Positions 43,660 through 54,900 of a stretch of DNA of 64,000 nucleotides are shown piece by piece. Source of the DNA: Tricholomella constricta. Lineage: Eukaryota > Basidiomycota > Agaricomycetes > Agaricales > Lyophyllaceae. The notes under the pieces were generated by a model. That model was not told where the DNA came from. It saw only the letters and a program-made list of their open reading frames with translations, and did no database searches. A program made the position numbers and the translations under genes. The stretch spans positions 806,001 to 870,000 of the forward strand of contig JAACJP010000011.1 of the NCBI GenBank assembly GCA_013368375.1, read 5' to 3'. The stretch's first letter is position 1. Each line of letters starts with the position of its first letter.

Positions 43660-43842
43660 TGTGGGTGTAGAGAGCCCGCTGCTGCAGTAAATCACGATAC
43701 AGTGTATTGAGTCCGCTACTTCGTTAATAACCCCACACTGTAAAGACGTCCGCTACAGCACAGAGGACCCGCTGCATGCGTCAACTACGGTACACTGTAT
43801 AGGCCCGCTAGAGCGTTGGTCACATTACAGTGTAGTGTCTGT
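43660..43842 (+). repeat. ~180 bp direct repeat, left copy
   Basis: Recurs diverged at about 47960-48142, with shared CGTCAACTACGGTACACTGT and ATAGGCCCGCTAGAGCG. A shorter third relative is at 48985-49065. The first two copies bracket the KDZ-like fragment and the DFDF gene. Confidence 0.75.
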
Positions 43843-43844
43843 AT

Positions 43845-44973
43845 GTGCCAGAAACACCGGCTTATCCCAATGTTCTGCCCGAACGAATTATCATTCCATT
43901 GCCGTCCTTTACCCAGGACACGGAATCACCCGCAGCCAAACTTGAGCTTGTGCTCCGCATAACACAGGCTGAGGAACTTCTCAACAACCTTCGGGAGCTC
44001 ATTGCCGAGAAGTCGTTCTTGTATTCTCAGGTGCTCCGGGTTGCGCCACGGAAAGTGGTCCGGACCCGGGTCCACGGAACTTTGGCAATCACAAACAACA
44101 AAATCGCTGCACTTGGCCGATCATACCGGAGGTGCCGGGCTGCCTTAGTGTCGCTTGGTGCCGACCGGGAAGTTCTGCAAACCTACAAGGTCTTGGAGCC
44201 GCAGGATCTGCACAGCAGTACGGCAATCCGGGATCCAAATCTTGCAGGTGCATCGACCCAACGTCTCTCATGGATCTGGCGGGTCAATGACCTTCCCGCA
44301 GATAACCCGAGGGCAGTCGTGGAGTGTATGTATTTTGTTAACCACACCCGTCTACATATTTCTGAAATTCTACTCAGTCAACCGGGTTCACTTCTTGCGG
44401 GCTCGTGCACAACGGCAGCGGTGGCGGGAAGAGTTCCAACTGCTTGGATACGAGATGGATTGGATGGTCAGATACCTTCACCATCAGTCAAACATCTGGA
44501 AGGAGCGCGGAAGGAGACCGGAAGCCGGGCCCGCTGTGATGGATAAGCCTGTGCGTACCATGAGCTATACAGAATATACATGTCCGGGACCGGACTTGCA
44601 TTCCGGAATATCTATCAGGCCCCGGATCAGGGCTACTCTCAAGCCACCGATCAATGTTATGTCACATGTGTCACACACACCGTTACATGCACAATCTGAT
44701 CGTCCACAATCCGATCTTCCTCGAGCAGCACTCATGGCCGGACTATACCCGACAACGCCACTTGACTTACAGTTGGGGAACCATGCTGAAAATGCAAGAT
44801 TTGCCCAGGAAGTTATATACTATGTCGAATCTCGTCTCCACTGTGCATTTGCGAGTGTAATAAGTACACCAGATCTAACCGACGCACAAAAATCACTCGC
44901 GGTGCAAAACATTTCAGCCGAACTGGTAACCAATTCCGTGATCCGCGTGTACGTCCTGCTGACCGCTGCTTAG
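43845..44973 (+). pseudogene. KDZ-type transposase C-terminal fragment
   Basis: Exon 1 from 43845 reads ESPAAKLELVLRITQAEELL, NLRELIAEKSFLYSQVLRVA, then RRCRAALVSLGADREVLQTY and QRLSWIWRVNDLP. A ~50 nt intron (from ~44322) joins VNRVHFLRARAQRQRWREEF and MVRYLHHQSNIWKER. These blocks resemble the C-terminal tail of another KDZ transposase subfamily. Downstream the same frame continues (from an ATG at 44734, MAGLYPTTPLDLQLGNHAEN) to a TAG at 44971, after which it stays open as DFVLAHIGAAAVLGHACD. No catalytic region is present upstream, only satellite, so this is a truncated relic. Confidence 0.7.
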
Positions 44974-45535
44974 GATTTTGTCCTGGCACACATCGGTGCA
45001 GCCGCAGTCCTTGGACATGCTTGCGATGTACCCCCCCTTAACCAAATTCTCACCAACAACCTCTTCTACTGTCCGCGATGGACACTAACTCGGCTCTTGT
45101 CACCCGAAATCCGGGCTGTCCTCGATGTCGGGTTGCCATCCGGTCATCCTTCCCGCCGGGTTGAAAACTACGAGTGTGTTTGGTGGGCCGGATTCTCGGA
45201 TTCTCCGTTACTGGACAGTGAGAACATCGCAAATGCACTTGCTCTGCATCGGAGTCAGGCCCCAGTCTCTGGCAGGTTGTCTGTGCCAACTGCCCCACCC
45301 GCAACCGCAAATTCATTCTTGGACATGCGTCTTCAAGCACACGGGGCTCACTCTACCTTCCGCACCCGCCGCTTGCAAGGTCTTCGACTCATTGCCGGAT
45401 TTCATCGACTTCACTTCATTGGTGCGCTCAAGGAGAAGCATGTGGCAAAAGGACATGGAATGTCAGGAACGGCGGGTTTGAGCGGTAAGAATACCGGATC
45501 CGGATTCAAGCGGCCGGATCCCTCCCGTTCGATTA

Positions 45536-47154
45536 ACCCGGGCGGAAGCCATTGCAGCCTTCCAGCCTGCAGCAATCGACGGAATGTTTTCGGATTACGA
45601 GCGGGATCTATCTGTAGGAACCCTGACAGGTGAATGGTCAGAAGCTGAGTCCATGCAGGGGACCCGGCGGCCGCGATTTGAGGAGCTCGCGGAAGACAAT
45701 GCCCCCCCTCCGGCCTTGAATCCGAAGAGTTTCCCGGATTGGCACGGAGTCCCATCGTACCGGCCATCTCCCCCCGGGCCCCCTCCCCTCCCATTTCAGA
45801 TTCCGGACCCACCCTATGTCCCGTCTGACCGCCAAGGCCTAAGCTGGCCCCCTCCCATGCAAACCCCTCCCACCCGGCAGGGAAGGATGGCCAAAATAAA
45901 TCAATTCAAGCAAGTCAGGCCTCCCTTGGATCTCACCTCTTCCGCGGGACCGGCCGGTGACATCTCCCCGGCTTTGAGTGCCATTCCCGTCGCTGCACCT
46001 ACAAACCAGGCGGGTCCGGACTTTGACTTCTCCGTACCGTTTCCAGACGCTGCCCCTCGCCCCGCAAGCGAGGCGGGTTTGGACTTCGACTTCTCCGTAG
46101 CATTTCCGGACGCTGCCCCTCGCCCCGCAAGCGAGGCGGGTTCGGACTTCGACTTCTCAGTAGCATTTCCAGGCGCCGCCCCTCGCCCTGCAAGTGAGGC
46201 GGGTTCGGATTTTGACTTCTCCATACCGTTAGGCAGTCAAGTCCCCCTTGCCATTCCCATCGCCCCCCCTTGCCCTGCAAGCGAGGCGGGTTCGGACTTT
46301 GACTTCGGAGCTATTCCAATCCCGCGGGGTCGGGCTGCAAGCCAAGCCGCCTCTGATTTCGACTTTTCTGTTCCGTCAGCTGGTCAAGTGCCCCCGGCTC
46401 ATACAGCAAGCAAACCGGTTCGGATGTCGAGCTTACAAATCGCAATCCCGGTCCTCAAAGTGAGGCGGGTTCTGACTTCGACTTCAATGTCAACACCGTG
46501 CCCAATGTTGGTCCCGCAGCTGCCCCCACTTCCACCGGACATACTGGCCCACACCTCATCAGTCAGGCGGGTTCCAAATTTGATTTTTCAATCCGGTCAC
46601 CCGGCAGATTCATCCGCGCTGCAAGTGAGGCACATTCCGATTTCGACTTCTCTATGTCACCCACTCGCCCTGTGATCCGCGCTGCAAGTGAAGCGCCATC
46701 CGACTTTGACTTTGCAATGCCATCCACCGCCCCCACAATATCCAATGCCATTGTCCAGGCCCCAAGCGCAGCGGGATCAGACTTCAACTTCACCTCCCAG
46801 CCGGACCCGGTAGCTATCCCAAGCCAAGCCGGATCCGATTTTGACTTTGACGCCTCTGACCGAATGGACATCGACAATGAGGTAAGCGTAGGCGCAGGGG
46901 ACACTGATGAGCATGAAAGCTCATTCAACCATCAAAGTGATACGGACACAGACACAAACACAGAAATGGATGGCTATGCCAATATGGACTTGGAAGAGGT
47001 CTCAGATGCAGACCCAGACTCGGATTCGGACTCGGAAGAGTGTCCCGCTCCGGATCCGGTCCACGGCCCCTACTCCGCTGCCCATTTTGCCAATTTCTCC
47101 GATGCACTTATTTTGGGTGAAGATGTGGATGAGCTGAATGAAGGAGATAACTAG
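45536..47154 (+). pseudogene. Gene for a DFDF-repeat protein, with a one-base frameshift
   Basis: Opens around RAEAIAAFQPAAIDGMFSDY, then Pro-rich linker, then about 13 repeats of a 20-25-residue unit centred on EAGSDFDFS. Six units are in the first frame to ~46395; near 46405-46415 one base is missing against the unit consensus and the remaining seven units continue in another frame from ~46420 to the stop at 47154. The C-terminus is strongly acidic (DADPDSDSDSEE). It would be an intrinsically disordered protein; repeated DFDF-like motifs are known as short linear binding peptides, but function here is unknown. Start codon and upstream exons unclear. Confidence 0.65.
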
Positions 47155-47479
47155 GATCTAGAGACAGAAAAATGCCTTTATTATTGTGAAAACATTGATT
47201 GCTGTATCTATCCATGCACTGTGATATTTGATTAAAATTTGAGTAAAGCTTTGTACTCTATTACAATCAATCTCCACTGGAGTGTGAGTGACTTTGGATT
47301 CATAATGCGGCTTGAAAGTGTGCAGCAAAACGACAGTGTAACTGTGTAATGTTCAAGTATATGCAGAGTACAGGACACCTTGACTGCCTGAGTCCGGAGC
47401 CAGATATTCAAATCTCAGAAACAAATTTTCAATTCTGACCCCCCATTCAGAACTCACGAGTTGATATAGAGGCCAGCTA

Positions 47480-47935
47480 GGCGCTGCCAGAACGCTAATC
47501 CAGGTAATCAATCTCGACCCGGAACCCTGCCTGAATGCTACTGAACTAGGCGCTGCAAGAACACTAATCCGGCTAATCAATTTTGACCCGGCACCCTGCC
47601 CGAATGCTAATCCGGATAACCAATCGCGACCCGGAATACACGGATCCGGAACGAAATCCGGCCGCGGCGGTAATGGACCCGGGACAAAGCAGAAATCACG
47701 GATTGCTATACAGGCCCGGTATTACGCTGCCTGAATGCTAATCCGGATAACCAATCTCGACCCGGAATACACGGATCCGGAACGAAATCCGGCCGCGGCG
47801 GTAATGGACCCGGGACAAAGCAGAAATCACGGATTGCTATACAGGCCCGGTATTACGCTGCCTGAATGCTAATCCGGATAACCAATCTCGACCCGGAATA
47901 CACGGACCGGAACAAAAGCCGGCCGCGGCGGTAAT
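47480..47935. repeat. ~120 bp tandem repeat
   Basis: Units share GAAATCCGGCCGCGGCGGTA, TGGACCCGGGACAAAGCAG and CTGCCTGAATGCTAATCCGG. Two units (from about 47642 and 47762) are almost identical; diverged units lie before and after. Confidence 0.8.
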
Positions 47936-47959
47936 TGTTTGACCATGAGGGCCCTCTGG

Positions 47960-48142
47960 CGGCATAGCGAGCCCGCCGCTGCGGTAACGTACCTTACAGT
48001 GTATGAAGTCCGCTGCTCCGTTAACAACAACACACTGTACAGGCGTCCGCTACGACACAGAAGACCCGCTCGATGCGTCAACTACGGTACACTGTATAGG
48101 CCCGCTAGAGCGTCGGTCACATTACATTGTAGTGCCCTGCCC
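47960..48142 (+). repeat. ~180 bp direct repeat, right copy
   Basis: Partner of 43660-43842, same orientation, roughly 80 percent similar by eye. Confidence 0.75.
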
Positions 48143-48149
48143 TGATATG

Positions 48150-48980
48150 TAGTGTGCTCCGCTGCAAGTCCGCGGAGGTGTGCTGCTCTGTGTCCCCCTA
48201 CTGCATCATATAGGCCTGCTACAGTGCTGGGTGTGCTCCACAGGCAATGACCCGCGGACGTCCGCGGACATGGGTAATGCCCTGCAAGCTCAATGTAATG
48301 CAGACATACTATACGTAGTGTGCTTTGCTGCAAGTCCGCGGAGGTGTGCTGCTCTGTGGCCCCCACAGCACCATATAGGCCTGCTGCAGTGCTGCGTGTG
48401 CTCCACAGGCAACAACCCGCGGACGTCCGCGGACATGGGTAATGCCCTGCAAGCTCAATGTCATGCAGACATACTATATGTAGTGTGCTCCGCTGCAAGT
48501 CCGCGGAGGTGTGCTGCTTTGTGGCCCACTGCACCATATAGGCCTGCTGCAGTGCTGGGTGTGCTCCACAGGCAATGACCCGTGGACGTCCGCGGACATG
48601 GGCAGTGCCCCGCAAGCCCCCCACCCTGCTGCCCCCCACAGCACTGTATCGGCCCCCTGCAATCCTGGGTGTGCCCCAGACAACGACCCGCGGACGTCCG
48701 CGGACATGGGCAGTGCTCCGCAAGCCCCCCCACCCTGCTGCCCCCCCACAGCACCATATCGGCCCCCTGCAATACTGGGTGTGCTCCACAGACAACGACC
48801 CGCGGAGGTCCGCGGATGTGGGTAGTGCCCCACTAGCCCCAACCTGCTGCCCCCCGCAGCACCATATAGGCCCGCTGCAGCACCAGCGGGCCCGCTGGTA
48901 CTGTGCCAGACGCTACATGTAGAGGTCCCACTGGCACCGTGCCAGACGGCTACATGTAGGGGCCCCGCTGGCGCTCCAGC
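48150..48980. repeat. GC-rich tandem array with GCGGACGTCCGCGG palindromes
   Basis: Several units of ~150-175 bases carry GCAAGTCCGCGGAGGTGTGC, CACCATATAGGCCTGCTG and ACCCGCGGACGTCCGCGGAC, then CATGGGTAATGCCCTGCAAG. The array becomes C-rich toward 48860. Open frames on both strands are repeat by-products. Confidence 0.8.
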
Positions 48981-49109
48981 GGGCCCGCTGGTGCCGTCAA
49001 GTACGCTACAATGTATGGGCCCGCTGGACCGTGGGACACGCTACATTGTAGTGCCTGTATGTGGCCAGTTTCACAGGTCCCACCATCTCAGATTCCTTTT
49101 CACTTGTCT

Positions 49110-49704
49110 ATGGCTCAGTCAACTGCTCCTCCTGCTTCTATCTCGGATTCTCTACCACATGCTTCTGTGCCACCAGTTCAATCACTGTATACCAGTGCAA
49201 GGCCCCGAGGATCATCCACGATGCCAACTATTTCAGCACAGCCATTTGTTGGCTTTTCATCTTTAGCAACTCCAATGGCTGGATCGTCATCAACACAGCA
49301 AGCTAATCGAGCACGGCTTGCATCTGCAGCTACTACACTTCCTCGTTCACAACAGCTTCAACGACGTGGCAGAACTCGTGCTGTGACAGCTCCTTGTCTT
49401 GTTAGCATTTCATCTGAGCCAAAGCTCAGTGATTGCATGGTGGAGCCAGATCTTATCAGGATTCAAATCCGGGTATACACACCACTTGTAAGATTCCTTC
49501 CTTCATTATTGATATATTTTTGTCTAATGTATATGATAGATGATTCGCTCAAGACAAACCTTTGACTTCATTTCATTTTGGGTCAATGCTCATGCTTTTG
49601 TGACCCAACTGTCCCAAAGTGATCTGCTCTATGAGTATGAGCTTCTAAGCAGTTTCAATAATTTTGACGTTGCACATTTGGAAGTTCTCTCAACACACAC
49701 TTGA
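49110..49704 (+). CDS. Truncated gene related to transposon-associated proteins
   Basis: Exon 1 49110-49487 (MAQSTAPPASISDSLPHASV, then NRARLASAATTLPRSQQLQR, ending LIRIQIRVYTPL). A 52 nt intron (GTAAGA to TAG at 49539) joins exon 2, MIRSRQTFDFISFWVNAHAF, ending at TGA 49704. Phase is consistent. The Ser/Pro-rich lead followed by an IRVYTP segment resembles N-terminal parts of long agaricomycete transposon-borne proteins, but the rest is replaced by C-rich repeats. Probably a relic. Confidence 0.45.
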
Positions 49705-49812
49705 CCTTTGAAATGTCGTTGCAGCCTTATAAAGGTGTATGCGCTACTTAAAGATGCATGAACTGCTGCAGCCCAATATGGGTGAATGAGTCTGCAGTAT
49801 GTCTGTGTGTTC
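49685..49812 (+). repeat. Interspersed repeat, copy 1
   Basis: Matches 58565-58690 in the same orientation: TTGACCTTTG, TGTCGTTGCAGCCTTAT, AAGGTGTATGC and CAGCCCAATATGGGTGAAT. The copies flank the C-rich array and the LINE. Confidence 0.75.
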
Positions 49813-49869
49813 ACAGCTCTCTCAATATCACAAGTTGTCCAAAAGGTTGTACGTCAGATGGCCTCTGAA

Positions 49870-51473
49870 TCCAAGGTGTGTATGAACCACTCCTCCCTGC
49901 CCCCACCCCATTGTGACATCTCCCTTGGCTACTCCAGCACTCCCAGAACACACACTGGGTGTGCCCTTGCTAATCTGGGCCTCGTTCATTGTGCTCCCCA
50001 TCGTTGAGCACCAAGCCCCCTCATCCAACCTCAAAACTCCTCCAGCATCTCTGCACCACCCCCAGCATGCCATCGATGCCTCCCCTGGCTCCTCCAGCAC
50101 CCCCAGGACGCACGCTGAGTGTGTCCTCGCCACTGTTGGCCCTGGTCATCGTGCTCCACGATGTCAAGCCCCAGGCCCCCTTTTCCCACCTCCAAACTCC
50201 ACCAGCACCTCCCCATCACCCCCAGCGCGCCATCGACACCTCCCCTGGCCCCTCCTGCACCCCCAGGACGCACGCTAAGTGCGTCCTCGCCAACACCGGC
50301 CCTGGTCATCGTGCTCCACGATGTCGAGCCCCAGGCCCCCTTTTTCCACCTCCAAACTCCACCAGCACCTCCCCACCACCCCCAGTGTTGGGACTTAGTC
50401 CCATTTCTCTCATCGCTTTCATACACACGGTCACATGATCATTCGGTATACTTCCACGTCGTCGCGTTCTCATCCTCAGCTGTTTACTCTTTCATACGCT
50501 GAGGATGTACGTATTTCTTATTCTCATATTCCTTTACCTACTCATTGTACTCTAGTCCGTGTTCCTGTGATCTAGGTATACTGAATCAAAGCTGTTTACT
50601 CTTTCATACGCTGAGGATTCCGTGTTCCTGTGATCTAGACTACCGGACCATCACCCAGCACGCCATCGACACCTCCCCTGGCCCCTCCTGCACCCCCAGG
50701 ACGCACGCTGAGTGCGTTCTCGCCACTGTTGGCCCTGGTCATCGTGCTCCATGATGTCGAGCCCCAGGCCCCCTTTTCCCACCTCCAAACTCCACCAGCA
50801 CCTCCCCATCACCCCCAGCGCGCCATCGACACCTCCCCTGGCCCCTCCTGCACCCCCAGGACGCACGCTAAGTGCGTCCTCGCCAACACCGGCCCTGGTC
50901 ATCGTGCTCCATGATGTCGAGCCCCAGGCCCCCTTTTTCCACCTCCAAACTCCACCAGCACCTCCCCACCACCCCCAGTGTTGGGACTTAGTCCCATTTC
51001 TCTCATCGCTTTCATACACACGGTCACATGATCATTTGGTATACTTCCACGTCGTCGCGTTCTCATCCTCAGCTGTTTACTCTTTCATACGCTGAGGATG
51101 TACGTATTTCTTATTCTCATATTCCTTTACCTACTCATTGTACTCTAGTCCGTGTTCCTGTGATCTAGGTATACTGAATCAAAGCTGTTTACTCTTTCAT
51201 ACGCTGAGGATTCCGTGTTCCTGTGATCTAGACTACCGGACCATCACCCAGCACGCCATCGACACCTCCCCTGGCCCCTCCTGCACCCCCAGGACGCACG
51301 CTGAGTGCGTTCTCGCCACTGTTGGCCCTGGTCATCGTGCTCCACGATGTCGAGCCCCAGGCCCCCTTTTCCCACCTCCAAACTCCACCAGCACCTCCCC
51401 ACCGCCCCCAGCACACCATCGACGCCTCCCCTGGCCCCTCCAGCACCCCCAGGACGCACGCTGAGTGTGTCCT
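49870..51473 (+). repeat. C-rich tandem array with 593 bp segmental duplication
   Basis: Short units (~115-125 bases) share CCAGGACGCACGCTGAGTG, CTGGTCATCGTGCTCCACGA and CCTCCAAACTCCACCAGCAC. Superimposed is a 593-base duplication: 50058-50650 and 50651-51243 include the non-C-rich insert GTTGGGACTTAGTCCCATTT, nearly identical in both copies. The array resumes at 56999 beyond the LINE. Frames open on both strands are by-products. Confidence 0.85.
51462..51473. repeat. LINE target-site duplication, left
   Basis: TGAGTGTGTCCT, repeated at 56987-56998; joining both flanks restores the array unit (TGAGTGTGTCCTCACCACTG). Confidence 0.88.
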
Positions 51474-51922
51474 TTTTTTTTTTTTTGAATCCCTGTTTAT
51501 TGACCGCTGAGCGGAAGCTCATGTCGGTCCTTACAATGCTATGTACATAATAAGGAGCCCCTTTGCCCCCTAATCCTGCACCTGCTGAGGTAGTGAATGC
51601 GCAAGTCGACGGGCCATCCTCGACGCCCCCCGACTGCCCAGAGCCCGGTGGCTCTGTTTTAGACACCTCCCTCTGACTTGTGAGGTGTACCGTTTCTAGT
51701 CCCATTCGTGAGTTTGTGTAGCGTGGGTCGGCTGGCAATGTGCTCGGCCCCCTAGGGGGACGTTCACGAGAAGGCGGACCGCCGAAACGGTAGCTAACAG
51801 GAGAGAAGTTAGTAAGTAATTCCCTGGCGGGTCAAATGACCCCCATTCCGGGACCCCTTCCTCCCCTTATACCTGTCCTTTTGTGCCTTCTCGTCGGTCG
51901 AGCTTTGAGGTGTGTTTGAGAT

Positions 51923-54900
51923 TTATTCGTCCTCGCTGTCTTCATTCGCTGCGTCACCGAATGGGTCGAGGTCTGTCTGTGCGGGGTCATCCTCATCGTC
52001 GTCACTGAGATTGTAGGGGGTAACATCACCGAATGTGTCCTTCAGGCGTTCTGTATCCGCTATGTATTGTAGTAGGGCCTTGATGCCTTTCTTCGTGCCG
52101 TAGAGAGTGTCGGCGGCGTAGGCGTCTCTTCCGAGCTTCGCAGTCATGTCGGTCCGGGCATGGCGGTAGTTGCTGCATTGGTACAGGAAATGGCGTAACG
52201 TTTCCTCGTCGTCCGGGCAGTGCTGGCATTTGGGGCTGTCGACGACCGTGAGCCTGTACAGGTGTTTGTTGAGGGGGGCGTGCCCAGTGCGAAGCTGTAC
52301 TATTAGACTGTACTGCCGCCTCGTGAGGCCCTCTGTCGCCCTGCGAAAGTTGTTAAAAGGGAGGCCTTCCTTGAAGGCCTCGTATTTAGTGTAGCGAGGG
52401 GACTTCTGCCATCGTTCTCCCCATCGTCGCTTGAGGGCCGCGTTGTGTTGTTGTTTGAGGGCCGATACGCTGGCTGGTAGTCTCCCTCCGAGTTCGCGGA
52501 TGTACTTGGGGAGTCGTCTCCATTCGCTGGTTGTCCCCTGTGCTGCCTCTTTGGCCGCCTTGTCGACTAGCTCATTACCATCCGCTCCCGAATGTCCCGA
52601 TATCCATGTAATCTGTAGGTTGTAAGTAGGCCTTGCTCTTTCCCGCCGCTGGATCCTTCTCGCTTGTTCGTGTATTGCGTCGAAGTGATAGTGACTCTGT
52701 CGCTGTCGGTATATCGCAGTAGATTGTATGACACCCTGGTTGTCCAGCGTCAGAGTCGTTACCCTAGGTAAGGTGGCCTCTGTTAGTAGCTGCAAACCGA
52801 GTGATACCCCGACCGCTTCGGCTTCGAAGGTCGTGTTACGGGATAAAGGGCCCAGGTAGTATTGAAGTGATAATGGGGGTTCGTCCTCCTTGATCAGGAT
52901 TGCCGCCGCTCCCGCGTGTCCCTTGTAGCCCGAGCCGTCCGTGTAGATTCGTATCTGTGCTTCGTTGTTGCGGTCGTCCTCCAGGGAGGCTTCCCTGTTG
53001 TCAGCGATGTGCGTCTGGAAGGGTCGTTGGTATGTTGGTAGCTGTCGTACTGGGTCGATGGTTTCCATGTCGTCGGGTTTGATGTGGTAAAGCTTCGCTA
53101 GATTGTGTAAAGGTGAGCGGTGGCGCTTAACATCGTACCTTACGCAATGCCGAATCCTCTTGTGAAGGGGGTGTGCGCTCGGTAGTGTCGCTATCCGCAT
53201 CGCCGAGCGGTGGCAGATCTTGTCCATGAGAAGGTCTATGGGGGGTAGGTTAGCATGTAGTTCCAGAGCATCCGTGGGTGCCGATCGCATCGCTCCTGTG
53301 ATGGCGAGTAGTGCCATTCTCTGTGATTTCGCGAGCTGACGGGCCGCGCCCACCGAACCCGTGTCGCGTCCGTGGTTCGATTTCCGGTGGATGGGCGTGT
53401 ACCACACATCGGCGGCGTAGGCGAATTTCGGGACCGCTACCGCCATGAAGAGGCGTTCCATGAAGTCTTGTTTAAGCCCCGTCGACGGCCTCGTGAGCCT
53501 GCGGAACATAAGGGTATACTTCGTGCCCTTGCCGGCCGCATACTTCGCATGCGCTTTCCATCTCAGCTCGTCGTCTACCATCACGCCCAGGAATCTTGCC
53601 ACGGGAGATGGTTCGATCGTCGTCCCTCTCAGGATTATCGGTGGCCGGGCCATTCTCTTCGTTTTGCCAGCTCTGTTGGGGTCCGGGTCCCGTCGTTGCG
53701 TGAGGTGGAGTAACTCGAATTTGCTGGTTTCGAATTTGGAGTTGTGTCGTTCGGACCAGTCGTAGGCTCCCTTACGCTTGTTCATTATTTTGCGGAGGAT
53801 TCTATTGGTTTCCTCGAAGTTGTCGCCCGAGGCCAGGAAAGCGCCGTCATCAACAAAGCCTAGAGCAAGCTGTCGCCGGCCCTTAGGGATATCTAGCAGG
53901 TCAGCATTGTAGAAGAGGTATACAATCATAGAGATCGGATCCCCTTGACCGATGCCGTTTACGACGTCCACCCAGGGGGACGTGTAGTCGTCGAATTTAA
54001 GCTTGGTTCGCCTGCCTGTTAGAAGCTGTTTCGTTAGATCCACGTACTCCTTCGGCACCCGTCGTTTCCGCATGTTGTGAATGAGCTGGTCCAATACTGC
54101 ATTGGGGAAGGCGCCTTCAATGTCGAGTAGTAGGGCCGACACCACGCGTCCTTGTCGCCATTCGTGTTTCACCCAGTTGGTCATAATGTGCAGAGAGTCG
54201 GTCGTCATTCGTCCCGGTCGCCCTCCGAATTGTGTGCTGGGCAGAAGTCCATTCTTCTCCATGATGTGGGTCAGATCCTCGGCGACTATAGCGGTGAGCA
54301 GTTTCGCCATGGTGTTCAACAGGGCTATCGGTCGGTAGGCCTTCGCCACGTCGTATGCCGGTTTTCCCGGCTTGCGGAGTATAACCGTTATTACCTCTTT
54401 CCAGCCAGGGTGGTATATCCCGAGGTTGACTGCCGCTCTGTATATGTGTAGTAAGTAGTCCTCGATCAACGGGTAGGCCTGTTTCAGGACGATGTTCGGT
54501 ATCTCGTCGGTCCCGCATGCCTTGTAAGGGCTAAGCTTCGCTAGGTTTCGCCGGAGCTGCTCCTTCGTTATCTGTCCGCTGGTGGGGAGTGGGTCCGGGT
54601 ATTCATAGTCGACCGGTACAGAGGTGTTCTCGGGTGGCGGTGGGAAGAGCGTCTTGGCGAATAGTTGGCTCTTTTCTTCGTTGGTCACTGCCTCGGCCGG
54701 CCTGTCATCAGTTCCCTTATACTTTAGGGTCGGTATGCGTGTTTTGCCGCCGTCGCCTGTAGGATCAGTCATGTAACGGTTCGCGATCCACAGTTCTCGT
54801 TCCATTGCCGACTCCAGGAATTCCTTCCAATGGGCGGATTTGGCCTTCAGGATTTCTGCAGCGTAGAGCTTCTTCGCTTCGTCGAGGTCAACCGAGCTAG

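Noticed and set aside
48082..48925. Open frames on both strands in the GC-rich array
   Set aside because: Repeat by-products; same peptide blocks recur per unit and no splice signals or domains.
49828..51512. Pro/Ser-rich and Gly/Trp-rich frames
   Set aside because: By-products of the C-rich tandem array, duplicated with it.
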